From an uncultured Lachnospiraceae bacterium (GTDB lineage: Bacteria > Bacillota > Clostridia > Lachnospirales > Lachnospiraceae), in assembly GCA_910584915.1 (NCBI GenBank), contig CAJUDM010000028.1, positions 1 to 60,346 of the forward strand: 60,346 bases of DNA. Reading direction: 5' to 3'. This document shows, piece after piece, positions 25,386-33,368 of this stretch. The notes under the pieces were generated by a model, which was not told the origin of the DNA, did not search any database, and saw only the letters and a program-made list of their open reading frames with translations. A program made the translations under genes and the position numbers. Position 1 is the stretch's first letter. Each line of letters starts with the position of its first letter.

Positions 25386-25499
25386 CAGTTCAGCCCGCCG
25401 TTATTCCGCGAGTAAAATCACTCTGTAAGAGATTTTGCGAGTAGTGCAGGTGCAAAAATGCAATTTTGGAGCATTTTGTGTGCATCAACGCAACAGTTT
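25384..25499 (+). repeat. Dispersed AACAGTT-bounded repeat, copy 1
   Basis: About 116 bp run from GACAGTTCAG to CAACAGTTT. They share the CCGCGAGTAAAATC...GATTTTGCGAGT core and the GGAGCATTTTGTGTGCATCA part with the copy at 60229. Inner complementary segments (AAAATG and CATTTT types) make small hairpins. It directly follows the terminator at 25337. Confidence 0.8.
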
Positions 25500-25550
25500 A
25501 TCCGGATGGCTAGACTGTTGCAAATTTTTATATTTCCATACAGTTTTATC

Positions 25551-25579
25551 TTGTCTGTTATGGAAAATAACGGTATACT
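25551..25579 (+). promoter_or_regulatory. Promoter of pta
   Basis: TTGTCT (25551-25556), 17 nt, TATACT (25574-25579). It predicts a leader of about 225 nt before the pta start. Confidence 0.75.
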
Positions 25580-25585
25580 GGAAGA

Positions 25586-25800
25586 AATATAAACTGCATT
25601 CTGAGAAGAGCGGAGCAGGAGTGAAATACCCGGCAGTAAAAGCAAAGAGTGCCAGGACGCGGACATTACAGCCTGGAAACGCAGTGAACTGTGAGGTATT
25701 CCACTCTCGCGGCATTTGTCAGATGGATGCCTGGACATCCGCCTGATTTATTTGCCAGCGGAGATAGAGCAATGCCGATGCGGAATGCTCATAAGGAGGT
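25586..25800 (+). promoter_or_regulatory. Structured 5' leader of pta (unassigned)
   Basis: The leader has a long-range stem, 25619-25630 with 25695-25706 (11 of 12 pairs), enclosing CCAGG/CCTGG (25652 and 25672) and CAGT/ACTG. Next come GGATG/CATCC (25725 and 25736) and GAGCA/TGCTC (25767 and 25786) just before AAGGAGGT. No known riboswitch consensus was recognised. Confidence 0.45.
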
Positions 25801-25810
25801 AGAGACAGGG

Positions 25811-26812
25811 ATGGCTTATATTGACAGTATCAAGGAGAAGGCGCGAAAGGACAAAAAAACGATCGTCCTGCCGGAGTCAAACGACAAGAGGACTTTGATC
25901 GCGGCGTCTCATATTCTGGAGGAGGGGCTTGCGGATATCATCATGGTCGGGGACGAGGAGAAAATCATGGACGGCGCGGGCTGGCTGGAGATCGAGCTGG
26001 ACGGGGTCACAGTGGTAAATCCTGATAAGTGTGAAAAATTTGACGAGTATGTGAACCTGTTGTATGAGACCAGAAAATCAAAGGGTATGACGGTGGAAAA
26101 GGCGACGGAGATCCTGAAAAAGGATTATCTGACATTTGGCGTGATCATGGTGAAGGCGAACGATGCGGACGGCATGGTAGCAGGTGCCTGCCATGCGACA
26201 GCGGATACGCTCCGCCCTTCCCTGCAGATCCTGAAAACTGCTCCCGGCGTAAAGCTGGTATCCGGCTTTTTTATTATGGATGTGCCGAACAGTACCTATG
26301 GCGACGGAGGTACTTTCCTGTTCGCGGACTGCGGCCTGAATCAGGATCCCACAGCAGAGGAACTGGCGGCGATCGCGGATTCTTCCGCCAGGAGTTTCCA
26401 GAATCTTGTGGGCAGCAAGCCGATCATTGCCATGTTGTCCCACTCCACGAAAGGCAGCGCAAAGCATCCGCTGGTGGACAAGGTGGTGGAAGCCACAAGG
26501 ATCGCGCATGAGCAGTATCCGAATTTGACATTGGACGGCGAACTGCAGCTTGACGCTGCGCTGGATGCGAAGGTGGCAAAGACGAAGGGCGCCCTCAGCG
26601 ATGTGACGGGCAAGGCGAACGTGCTGATCTTCCCGAATCTGGACTGCGGCAATATCGGCTACAAGCTGGTGCAGAGGTTAGCGAAGGCGGAAGCTTACGG
26701 ACCTATGCTGCAGGGCATCGCAAAGCCGGTGAACGATCTCTCGAGAGGCTGTTCCTGGGAGGACATCGTGGGCGTTGTGGCGCTGACAGCGGTGCAGGCT
26801 CAGATCATGTAA
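25811..26812 (+). CDS. pta: Phosphate acetyltransferase
   Basis: This 333-residue protein has the normal length of a short-form Pta. It matches the family with KKTIVLPESNDKRTLIAA, GACHATADTLRPSLQILKTAPGVKLVSGFFIMD, FADCGLNQDPTAEELA, MLSHSTKGSAKHP and NVLIFPNLDCGNIGYKLVQR. It converts acetyl-CoA and phosphate to acetyl-phosphate, the first step of the Pta-AckA ATP-yielding route. ATG 25811 is chosen because AAGGAGGT lies 10 nt upstream and the protein then starts at the family's usual point. The frame is open to 25691 but that part is leader RNA. ackA follows 860 nt downstream rather than directly. Confidence 0.97.
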   Translation: MAYIDSIKEKARKDKKTIVLPESNDKRTLIAASHILEEGLADIIMVGDEEKIMDGAGWLEIELDGVTVVNPDKCEKFDEYVNLLYETRKSKGMTVEKATEILKKDYLTFGVIMVKANDADGMVAGACHATADTLRPSLQILKTAPGVKLVSGFFIMDVPNSTYGDGGTFLFADCGLNQDPTAEELAAIADSSARSFQNLVGSKPIIAMLSHSTKGSAKHPLVDKVVEATRIAHEQYPNLTLDGELQLDAALDAKVAKTKGALSDVTGKANVLIFPNLDCGNIGYKLVQRLAKAEAYGPMLQGIAKPVNDLSRGCSWEDIVGVVALTAVQAQIM

Positions 26813-26821
26813 AAAATAAGA

Positions 26822-26898
26822 AGATATTCTAAGGCGTCAAAAGACGCCGCCTAAGAATATCTAATCTTATTTAAAAGAATGCGATAAACGCATTCTTT
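26822..26898 (+). terminator. Terminator-like double hairpin after pta
   Basis: Hairpin 1 has AGATATTCT (26822-26830) with AGAATATCT (26854-26862) and inner GGCGTC-AAAA-GACGCC. Hairpin 2 has AAAGAATGCG (26874-26883) with CGCATTCTTT (26889-26898), perfect over 10 bp. The T-tracts are short, so termination strength is uncertain. Confidence 0.6.
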
Positions 26899-26908
26899 AT
26901 ATTGAAGA

Positions 26909-26980
26909 TGCGAAGCAGACATTTGTTTTTTCTGCGCCGCTGATGAGCAAACATCCGATGGAACCGGACAGGAGAGCGCG
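26909..26980 (+). repeat. 70-bp direct repeat, copy 1 (pta-ackA interval)
   Basis: This copy begins TGCGAAGCAGACATTTG and continues through TTTTTTCTGCGCCGCT and an ATCCGATG/CGGACAGG part that can fold on itself. It is closely matched by 27043-27112. No gene is supported between 26813 and 27177. Confidence 0.85.
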
Positions 26981-27042
26981 TCAGCGCGAGTTTGCGAGTA
27001 TAAGATCAGGAAAACAGAAGCGAAAAGTGACATGCTGTCACT

Positions 27043-27112
27043 TGCGAAGCAGACATTTGTTTTTTCTGCGCCGCTAACGAGCAAACGTCCGATGAAATCG
27101 GACAGGGAGTGC
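27043..27112 (+). repeat. 70-bp direct repeat, copy 2 (pta-ackA interval)
   Basis: This second copy lies 134 bp after the first and carries a few substitutions. A perfect 8-bp hairpin, AAGTGACA-TGC-TGTCACTT (27025-27043), sits at its left edge. Confidence 0.85.
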
Positions 27113-27177
27113 AATGTTATCAATGTTCGCGTTAGGTACGGGCTTGTGGGGTTAGGTGCAGCAGGAGGATCTTTCAG

Positions 27178-27630
27178 ATGAAATTCCGGAAAAAAATAGT
27201 GTTGTTGTTCCTGCCCTGTCTGTTTTTATTTGCAGGATGTATAAAACACTTTTCTGGTACGAAGGATACAGTCGAATATTGGAACTCATTTACTGCGGAC
27301 AAGACTTACAGTTATGATGAAAAATTTTATGCGGTACAGGAAGTGGAAGAGGATTATCTGCCTGGTGCCGATACGCCGTCATATTATACGAAAGTCAGTA
27401 TTTATGAGGCGGAGACAGATATTCCGGTTTTCAGTTTTTGCCCTGCGAGAGCCAGGGACTTTTGGGGGATCTGCTGGGAGAACGATACCTATAATATCTG
27501 GACACAGTCCGGCGATATTGGGGTATACTGTTATAAATACGAAGATATGCAATGGAAGAGGGATGAATCTGCCAAACGTCCTTCATATATCATATCCAAA
27601 TACGACAAAAAGGTAAAAACTGGTCAATAA
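27178..27630 (+). CDS. Small putative lipoprotein of unknown function
   Basis: This 150-residue protein has a basic N-terminus, hydrophobic core and lipobox LFAGC (Cys21). The mature part is rich in Tyr, Trp and Asp, with a soluble beta-like character (VEYWNSFTADKTYSYDEKFYAVQEVEEDY). It lies between the pta and ackA genes, behind GGAGGATC. I do not recognise a family. It is likely membrane-anchored and extracellular. Its presence in the pta-ackA interval, next to direct repeats, suggests later acquisition rather than a role in acetate metabolism. Confidence 0.7.
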   Translation: MKFRKKIVLLFLPCLFLFAGCIKHFSGTKDTVEYWNSFTADKTYSYDEKFYAVQEVEEDYLPGADTPSYYTKVSIYEAETDIPVFSFCPARARDFWGICWENDTYNIWTQSGDIGVYCYKYEDMQWKRDESAKRPSYIISKYDKKVKTGQ

Positions 27631-27673
27631 CAAAAGAATGATAAAAATATAACAGGAATCGAGGTAAAAGGAC

Positions 27674-28870
27674 ATGAAAATATTGGTAATCAACTGCGGC
27701 AGCTCTTCTCTGAAATTTCAGCTGATCGACTCTGAGACGGAAGCGGTTATCGCGAAAGGGCTCTGCGAGAGGATCGGCATGGAGGGAAGTAAGCTGATCT
27801 ATACGCCGGCGGGCGGCACAAAGCAGGAGACGGAATCACCTATGGAGGATCACAAAAAGGCGGTATCCCTGGTGATCGGTGCGCTGACGGACAAGGTGAC
27901 GGGCGTGCTCACAAGCCTCTCCGAGATCGATGCAGTCGGGCACAGACTGGTGCACGGCGGAGAGAAGTTTGCATCCTCCACGCTGATCAACGAGGAAGTG
28001 ATCGCGGCAATCACAGAGTGCAACGATCTGGCGCCGCTCCACAATCCTGCAAACCTGATCGGTATTCATGCCTGTCAGGAGCTGATGCCGGGCGTGCCTC
28101 AGGCGGGCGTGTTTGACACGGCGTTCCATCAGACCATGCCGGAGGAGGCTTATCTGTACGGCATCCCCTATGAATACTATGAGAAGTACAGGATCAGAAG
28201 ATACGGGTTCCACGGGACGAGCCACTCCTATGTGTCAAAGAGGGCGGCGGAGATGCTTGGAAAGGATTACGGGGATGCGAAGATCATCGTTTGCCATCTG
28301 GGCAACGGCGCCTCTGTGTCGGCGGTGAAGAACGGAAAGTGCGTGGATACCTCCATGGGGCTTACGCCGCTGGAGGGGCTGATGATGGGGACGAGGTCCG
28401 GCGATATCGATCCCGCTATCATAGAATTTCTTGCCCATAAGGAGGGATTGAGCATCGATGAGATCATGTCGATCTTAAATAAGAAGTCCGGTATGTACGG
28501 GCTCTCAGGCTATCTCTCTTCCGATTCGAGAGACCTCCATGCCGCCTGCGAGGAGGGAAAGCCGGAGGGCATCAGGACGATCAGGACTTACTGCTACCGG
28601 GTGGCAAAATATATCGGCGCATACGCGGCGGCGATGAATGGCGTGGATGCCATCTGCTTTACGGCGGGCATCGGTGAAAATTCTCCGGAGACAAGGGAAG
28701 CGGTCTGCGAATACCTGGGGTATCTGGGAATCGCGATCGATGCAGAGCAGAATAAAAAGCGCGGGGAGGATGTGGTGATCTCCACGGCGGACAGCAGAGT
28801 GAAAGTGATGGTGATCCCGACGAATGAGGAACTGGCGATCGCGAGGGAGACGGCGGCGCTGGTGAAGTAG
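27674..28870 (+). CDS. ackA: Acetate kinase
   Basis: This 398-residue protein is full length. It has the ASKHA-fold signatures MKILVINCGSSSLKFQLID at the start, DAVGHRLVHGG, VFDTAFHQTMPEEAYLYGIPYEYY, RRYGFHGTSHSYVS, CHLGNGASVSAVKNGKCVDTSMG and TAGIGENSPETRE. It makes ATP and acetate from acetyl-phosphate produced by Pta. This is expected to be a major energy route in a fermenting anaerobe that also uses glycyl radical enzymes. The ribosome site is GAGGTAAAAGGAC. Confidence 0.98.
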   Translation: MKILVINCGSSSLKFQLIDSETEAVIAKGLCERIGMEGSKLIYTPAGGTKQETESPMEDHKKAVSLVIGALTDKVTGVLTSLSEIDAVGHRLVHGGEKFASSTLINEEVIAAITECNDLAPLHNPANLIGIHACQELMPGVPQAGVFDTAFHQTMPEEAYLYGIPYEYYEKYRIRRYGFHGTSHSYVSKRAAEMLGKDYGDAKIIVCHLGNGASVSAVKNGKCVDTSMGLTPLEGLMMGTRSGDIDPAIIEFLAHKEGLSIDEIMSILNKKSGMYGLSGYLSSDSRDLHAACEEGKPEGIRTIRTYCYRVAKYIGAYAAAMNGVDAICFTAGIGENSPETREAVCEYLGYLGIAIDAEQNKKRGEDVVISTADSRVKVMVIPTNEELAIARETAALVK

Positions 28871-28960
28871 CAGTATGATATCTGTTCAGGGGAAAGACTC
28901 GTTTAAATGATACAGAAGACAGAACTGTTGCCCGGCATGCAAATTTTGGAAAGAAACCGG

Positions 28961-28989
28961 TTGACAAACTGGTGGGCAAGAGGTATAAT
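28961..28989 (+). promoter_or_regulatory. Consensus promoter of DUF177-rpmF
   Basis: TTGACA (28961-28966), 17 nt, TATAAT (28984-28989) is a perfect sigma-A promoter 27 nt before the DUF177 start. Confidence 0.92.
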
Positions 28990-29016
28990 GAACGGGTGTG
29001 TGAATAGGAGTTTTCT

Positions 29017-29538
29017 ATGTTGTTAAATTTAACGGAACTGTTTGCTTCACAGACCGGGCATAGGGAAAAAAGAGAGATCGTACCGGAACTTGAAGTATTT
29101 GAGAGCGGTGCGGAAAGTTTTCGGATCCTGCGAAAAACCCCTGTAAATTTTACTTTCACAAATCTTGCCTCCGGTAAGATTCGTGTGGAGGGAGAGGCGG
29201 AGGTTGTGTTGGGAATGCAGTGCAGCAGATGCTTAAAGGATGTTGAGCAGGAGATAAAGCTTTCTTTTGTGTTGGATGTGGTGTCGCCGGAGGTTCCGCT
29301 TGAAGAAGCTGATGACCAGACCTTTATGGAAGGGTACAGCCTGAACGTGGAAAGCCTGCTAAACAACGAAATATTGATGAACCTGCCGACCAAGGTTTTG
29401 TGCAGACCGGATTGCAAAGGAATTTGCAGGGTCTGCGGAAAGGATCTGAACTTGGGAGAATGTGGATGCGATACCTTCGTACCTGACCCGAGGATGGCGG
29501 CGATAAAGGATATCTTTAACGCGAATAAGGAGGTGTAA
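29017..29538 (+). CDS. DUF177 (YceD-like) metal-binding protein
   Basis: This 173-residue protein has CSRCLKD near residue 68 and a C-terminal cysteine-rich end (CRPDCKGICRVCGKDLNLGECGCD) typical of DUF177/YceD. In bacteria this gene commonly precedes rpmF, as here with a 3-nt gap. The family is linked to 23S rRNA or ribosome homeostasis, but the precise role is unsettled. The cysteines probably bind zinc. Start is ATG 29017 behind AGGAG. Confidence 0.93.
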   Translation: MLLNLTELFASQTGHREKREIVPELEVFESGAESFRILRKTPVNFTFTNLASGKIRVEGEAEVVLGMQCSRCLKDVEQEIKLSFVLDVVSPEVPLEEADDQTFMEGYSLNVESLLNNEILMNLPTKVLCRPDCKGICRVCGKDLNLGECGCDTFVPDPRMAAIKDIFNANKEV

Positions 29539-29541
29539 CGT

Positions 29542-29724
29542 ATGTCTATTTGTCCCAAGAATAAATCTTCCCGTTCGAGAAGAGACAAGAGGAGAGCAAA
29601 CTGGAAAATGTCTGCTCCGACTCTGGTAAAATGCAGCAAATGCGGCGCACTGATGGTGCCCCACAGAGTATGCAAGAGCTGCGGTTCTTACAATAAGCGG
29701 GAAATCGTTAATGTAGAAGCGTAA
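29542..29724 (+). CDS. rpmF: 50S ribosomal protein L32
   Basis: This 60-residue protein has the L32 N-terminus MSICPKNKSSRSRRDKRRANWK and a zinc ribbon CSKCG...CKSCG, so it is the zinc-binding (C+) form. It is a structural protein of the large ribosomal subunit near the peptidyl-transferase exit region. It sits behind a near-perfect AAGGAGGTG and is followed by a terminator at 29739. Confidence 0.98.
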   Translation: MSICPKNKSSRSRRDKRRANWKMSAPTLVKCSKCGALMVPHRVCKSCGSYNKREIVNVEA

Positions 29725-29738
29725 TGAAGGATAAAGAG

Positions 29739-29765
29739 CCTTCCGGTCAGCCGGGAGGTTTTTTT
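29739..29765 (+). terminator. Rho-independent terminator of rpmF
   Basis: CCTTCCGG-TCAG-CCGGGAGG (29739-29758) is followed by seven T (29759-29765). The third copy of the terminator-linked repeat begins 1 nt later. Confidence 0.92.
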
Positions 29766-29766
29766 A

Positions 29767-29855
29767 TGCGCAGATCCGTGCAGAGGAAATATGCCGCTGG
29801 GGCGGCGAACGGGTCGCTCAGCGAGCGGGGGAAGACGGCTCTTCCCTGCTTGATT
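29767..29855 (+). repeat. Terminator-linked two-hairpin repeat, copy C
   Basis: This copy begins TGCGCAGATCCGTGCAGAGG, has the GCCGC-TGGG-GCGGC inner stem and ends with the GGGAAGA/TCTTCCC stem and TTGATT. It lies immediately after the rpmF terminator. The interval 29856-29911 shows nothing else. Confidence 0.85.
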
Positions 29856-29911
29856 CTTTGCAGGCAATGATGTAAAAGCCTGTGAAAAAGAGAACGTTTT
29901 TTCTTAAGATA

Positions 29912-29940
29912 TTGGATGAAATACTTTTTTATGCTATACT
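29912..29940 (+). promoter_or_regulatory. Promoter of the BspA-like/sortase operon
   Basis: TTGGAT (29912-29917), 17 nt, TATACT (29935-29940). It leaves a leader of about 155 nt before the preferred start at 30102. Confidence 0.7.
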
Positions 29941-30101
29941 GATACTATATTTTTTTGATGAAATTCCTGCAGCGGAATTTTGATGTTGCCATAGAGCCGG
30001 CAACTATATGCAGGAATATATAACATACTGTAAGTTTTATACTGATGGAACATCTTTCCGGAGAAGAAAAATATTGGCAGAGGCAGAACGGAGATCGAGG
30101 G

Positions 30102-31832
30102 ATGAGAAGGCGGAAAAGAAATATATTTCAGAAAACGGCGGCTATATTGGTTTCAGGTTTGCTTTGTGTGAGCGCGGCATTTGGAGGGGTGGAACCGATA
30201 ACTGTTGAAGCGGAAGAGGTTGTCGGAGCAGGAAATGAGGCGGATATTGCCGATACGGTAAGTGGAAATGAGCCGGGAAGTCCGAAGGCAGAGCTGTCCG
30301 GGGAGCAGGCAGACAGGCAGGCGGAGGAAATTGCCCTGGCCGATAATACAGTGAGCGGAAACGAGGCGGCGGCGAGGGAATTGGCGGAGAACAGCGCGGG
30401 GGATACCGCTGTTTCTGGTGTTGGCTGGGAGTTGGATACCGATGGGACGCTGACGATCAACTCGGATGAAGGGATGAGGGACTGGAAGGATAACGGATGG
30501 AGTATTCATAAGGAGAAGGTGAGAAATGTAATCATAAAAGATAGTGTAGGAACGATTGTCCATTGGGCATTTCAGGATTGTGTAAATATGATATCCGTAG
30601 TTATATCGGATGGGGTGAGAGAGATAGGCAGCGCGGCGTTTTCCGGCTGTGATTCCCTTTTGACAGTAACAATGCCGGACAGTATAGTTTTTCTATATGG
30701 AAATGTTTTTGATTCGTGTGATTCATTGGAATCTGTTACGCTGTCTGCGGGGTTGGAAAGTATAAGCGGCAGAGTATTTGGGGGGTGTATTAATTTAAAG
30801 CAGGTTACTATACCCGAGGGTATTAAAGAAATAGGAGATAATGCCTTTTCCCAGTGTTCCGGACTTGAAACGATAATACTTCCCAAAAGTCTGGAAAAAA
30901 TAGGGGCGATGGCATTTTATGATTGCGTGAAGCTTAAAAAAGTAATTATGCTCTCAGATCCTCCAGGTATAGAGAATCTGACTTTTGGCAATTGTGGATT
31001 TGTCACGGACGGCACGGCACCGGGAATTGTTGTTTCAGAGGATAAAGCAGAGGAATACAGACAGAAATGGGCAGGAAAGTATGATCAATATATCAGGGCA
31101 CATTCTCATTCCTGGGAGACAGCATGGACAAGTAATCCTTTCCATCATTGGCATGAATGTACGGCCGAATGTACTATTATAAATATTGCAGATAAAGACG
31201 GTTATGCAATTCACACGGAAGACGCGGGAACGATAACAAAACAGCCTACACAGACAGAGAGCGGCATAAAGTCATACAGATGCGGCGTATGCGGTTATGA
31301 AATGAGGACGGAGACGATACCGGCGGTTGGAACAGCGGAGGGAAATGGTTCCGGGGACAGGGATGATAAGGGGGAAGGCGGCGAAACGCCGAAAAATGAG
31401 AACGCGGGCAGTAACAGCGGTGAAAACGGCATTGCAAACAACATTCCCGCAGAGAAAAACACAATTGAAGATATCACAGGAAACAATGTGGCAGTCCATT
31501 ATGATAGTAGCGGTTCGGATATAAGTAATGCAAAAACACAACCCGTGAAAGACCGTGAGCCAAAAACCGGGGACAGCACTCGGACAGAACTGTATGCTAC
31601 TCTGGCGATGGTCATGGGGCTTACATACCTGCTTTTATATTTTACAGACCGCAGGCATGGCATGACGGAGGAGACAAAGAAAGAACTTGTTTCCAAATTG
31701 ATCGGATGGGCGAGACAGGGCGGATACTGCCGCAGGCTGGCAGCGATCGCCGCGATATTTGTACTGCTCGCATATTATCACGGCATCGGGAAGAAGATTG
31801 CATTGGAGTGGAAGGAAGTATATGGTGAATAG
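30102..31832 (+). CDS. BspA-like LRR surface protein with PKTGD motif and extra membrane helix
   Basis: This 576-residue protein has a signal peptide (RRRKRNIFQKTAAILVSGLL). Ala/Glu-rich repeats of DTVSGNE type follow (about 40-100), then LRR_5 (BspA-type) repeats (about 150-285: VREIGSAAFSGCDSLLTVTMP and similar). A His/Cys module ends in YRCGVCGYEM. A linker leads to PKTGD, a membrane helix (TELYATLAMVMGLTYLLLYF) and RRHG. This looks like a sortase sorting signal, but 55 more residues with a second helix follow. ATG 30102 has GGAG eight bases upstream; the in-frame ATG at 30045 has no ribosome site. The gene overlaps the sortase gene by 11 nt. Confidence 0.85.
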   Translation: MRRRKRNIFQKTAAILVSGLLCVSAAFGGVEPITVEAEEVVGAGNEADIADTVSGNEPGSPKAELSGEQADRQAEEIALADNTVSGNEAAARELAENSAGDTAVSGVGWELDTDGTLTINSDEGMRDWKDNGWSIHKEKVRNVIIKDSVGTIVHWAFQDCVNMISVVISDGVREIGSAAFSGCDSLLTVTMPDSIVFLYGNVFDSCDSLESVTLSAGLESISGRVFGGCINLKQVTIPEGIKEIGDNAFSQCSGLETIILPKSLEKIGAMAFYDCVKLKKVIMLSDPPGIENLTFGNCGFVTDGTAPGIVVSEDKAEEYRQKWAGKYDQYIRAHSHSWETAWTSNPFHHWHECTAECTIINIADKDGYAIHTEDAGTITKQPTQTESGIKSYRCGVCGYEMRTETIPAVGTAEGNGSGDRDDKGEGGETPKNENAGSNSGENGIANNIPAEKNTIEDITGNNVAVHYDSSGSDISNAKTQPVKDREPKTGDSTRTELYATLAMVMGLTYLLLYFTDRRHGMTEETKKELVSKLIGWARQGGYCRRLAAIAAIFVLLAYYHGIGKKIALEWKEVYGE

Positions 31833-32772
31833 AAGAAGGATCAGGATCATCAGAGGCCTCCTTCTTGCGGGAATAGCGGTATGCCTGATCAGGATCGGTC
31901 AGGCATATCTTTTATCGGCGGATCATAAAGCAAAACAGGCTTCTCTGCGGGAAATGATAGAGGATACGCCTGATGAGTCCGGAAGGGATCCTGGCACGGT
32001 GGATGCGGCGGCAGAGTCGGTCTCTCCTGCACATGCAGAGAGCAAAGACTGTCCGCAGGCGGGGGAAGAGCCCGCTGTAATGGATAAGTATGCTGCGCTG
32101 TATGAGGAAAACCGGGATCTTGCGGGATGGCTTCGTATAGAGGGGACAGAGATTGATTATCCGGTTATGCAGCACAGGGGTGCAGCAGAAGATGCGGATG
32201 TAATACGGTATGAAAGTGATGTGCAGAATGAGGGTGGCGCGTGGTGTGGAGGGGATGTGCAGAACAGGGATGATGCGCAGGCCGAGGAGAACGAGTATTA
32301 CCTGAACCATGATTTTTACGGGGAGAAGAGCAGATATGGCTGCCTGTATGTCAAGGGAAAGGCGGATATTGAAAAGGGGACCAATTTTATCATTTACGGT
32401 CATAATATGAAGGATGGCTCCATGTTCGGGAGTCTCGATCTGTATGAGGCGGAAAGCTTTTACAGGGAACATCCGGTGATATTCTTTGACACTCTTTTTG
32501 AAGAGCGGACTTATGAGATCATAGCCGTGTTTCCCTCACAGGTTTATCCCGAGCAGGAGGATACGTTTAAATATTATCAGTTTTATCAGGCGGATACAAA
32601 AGAAGAATTTGATGATTTTTACAAAAATATAAAAGTGCTCTCGCTGTATGATACAGGTGCGGATGCAGAATACGGAGACACGTTTCTGACGTTATCGACA
32701 TGCGCATACCATACGGAGGATGGGCGCTTTGTGGTGATAGCGAGGAAATCCCATGCGCAGGATGGCGTCTGA
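31822..32772 (+). CDS. Class B sortase
   Basis: This 316-residue protein has an N-terminal signal-anchor (IIRGLLLAGIAVCLIRIG) and the SrtB-type catalytic domain. Marks are WLRIEGTEIDYPVMQ, YYLNHDFYG, IYGHNM (catalytic His194), TLSTC (Cys294) and a downstream Arg in RFVVIARK. It is a membrane transpeptidase whose likely substrate is the PKTGD protein encoded just upstream. About 35 residues rich in Asp/Gly with two DVQN units are inserted between PVMQ and YYLNHDFYG, where most SrtB proteins have only a few residues. Start ATG 31822 has GGAAGGAAG before it. Confidence 0.92.
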   Translation: MVNRRRIRIIRGLLLAGIAVCLIRIGQAYLLSADHKAKQASLREMIEDTPDESGRDPGTVDAAAESVSPAHAESKDCPQAGEEPAVMDKYAALYEENRDLAGWLRIEGTEIDYPVMQHRGAAEDADVIRYESDVQNEGGAWCGGDVQNRDDAQAEENEYYLNHDFYGEKSRYGCLYVKGKADIEKGTNFIIYGHNMKDGSMFGSLDLYEAESFYREHPVIFFDTLFEERTYEIIAVFPSQVYPEQEDTFKYYQFYQADTKEEFDDFYKNIKVLSLYDTGADAEYGDTFLTLSTCAYHTEDGRFVVIARKSHAQDGV

Positions 32773-32774
32773 AA

Positions 32775-32820
32775 AAGTGTGGTTGTCAGAGAGATTTACT
32801 TTGGCTTCCGCACTTATTTT
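32775..32820 (+). terminator. Possible terminator after the sortase gene
   Basis: AAGTGTGG (32775-32782) pairs with CCGCACTT (32808-32815) with one wobble and a 25-nt loop. ATTTTATT follows. The large loop weakens the call. Confidence 0.45.
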
Positions 32821-32869
32821 ATTGCTGATATTCATTTGAAAAGCATGTGAAGATTTTTGATCTGTATTG

Positions 32870-32920
32870 TTGACAATTAGACTACAAAGTGTTATCATAA
32901 ATATAGACTACAAAATGTAG
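32870..32920 (+). promoter_or_regulatory. Autoregulated BlaI-type promoter with CTACA dyads
   Basis: TTGACA (32870-32875), 17 nt, TATCAT (32893-32898). Dyad CTACAAAATGTAG (32908-32920) lies just downstream, and an imperfect one, CTACAAAGTGTTA (32882-32894), overlaps spacer and -10. These fit the TACA/TGTA class of BlaI operators and differ from those at 11572. Confidence 0.82.
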
Positions 32921-32987
32921 GCTAAATGTAAGGTGCGAAGAGAACAGAGAAATCGGCAATGGAGAGATCATGAAGGAGGACAAAATA

Positions 32988-33368
32988 ATGATTCAGCAGG
33001 TTTCCAATTCCGAACTGGAATTGATGAAGATCGTCTGGGAAAACGGGGGGAGGGCGCTTTACGCCCATATTATGGAAGAGTTGTCGAAGGCAGGATTTAC
33101 GTGGCAGAAGAATACTGTGATCACGCTGCTCTCAAGGCTGGTGGAGAAAGGACTCTTAAAAACAAACAAGATTGGGCGGCGCAACGAGTATACCGCTGTG
33201 ATATCCGAGCAGGATTATCGGGCGGCGCAGACACAGATGCTTCTCAACAAGTTTTATGAGGGAAGCGCCAGGGGGCTTGTATCCACGCTGATCGAGCGGG
33301 AGATGCTCTCCGCCGAAGATTATGAGGAACTGAAACGATTCTGGGAGGAGGAGAAGAAAAACAGATGA
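32988..33368 (+). CDS. BlaI/MecI-family transcriptional repressor
   Basis: This 126-residue protein has a winged helix (SNSELELMKIVWENGGRALYAHIMEELSKAGFTWQKNTVITLLSRLVEKGLL) followed by RRNEYTAVISEQDYRAAQ and a dimerisation helix, standard for BlaI. ATG 32988 is chosen because AAGGAGG lies nine bases upstream; the in-frame ATG at 32970 precedes that site. Its stop overlaps the M56 gene (ATGA, 33365-33368). The CTACA dyads at 32882-32920 are the probable operators. Confidence 0.93.
   Translation: MIQQVSNSELELMKIVWENGGRALYAHIMEELSKAGFTWQKNTVITLLSRLVEKGLLKTNKIGRRNEYTAVISEQDYRAAQTQMLLNKFYEGSARGLVSTLIEREMLSAEDYEELKRFWEEEKKNR

Noticed and set aside
25435..25746. 103-codon ORF upstream of pta
   Set aside because: It crosses a dispersed repeat, the pta promoter and its leader, and has no ribosome site.
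25691..25810. Longer N-terminus for Pta
   Set aside because: The extra 40 residues are not Pta-like and lie in the structured leader. ATG 25811 has an SD and gives the family length.
28659..29675. 338-codon minus-strand ORF
   Set aside because: It is the antisense of ackA 3' end, DUF177 and rpmF, and it crosses a consensus plus-strand promoter.
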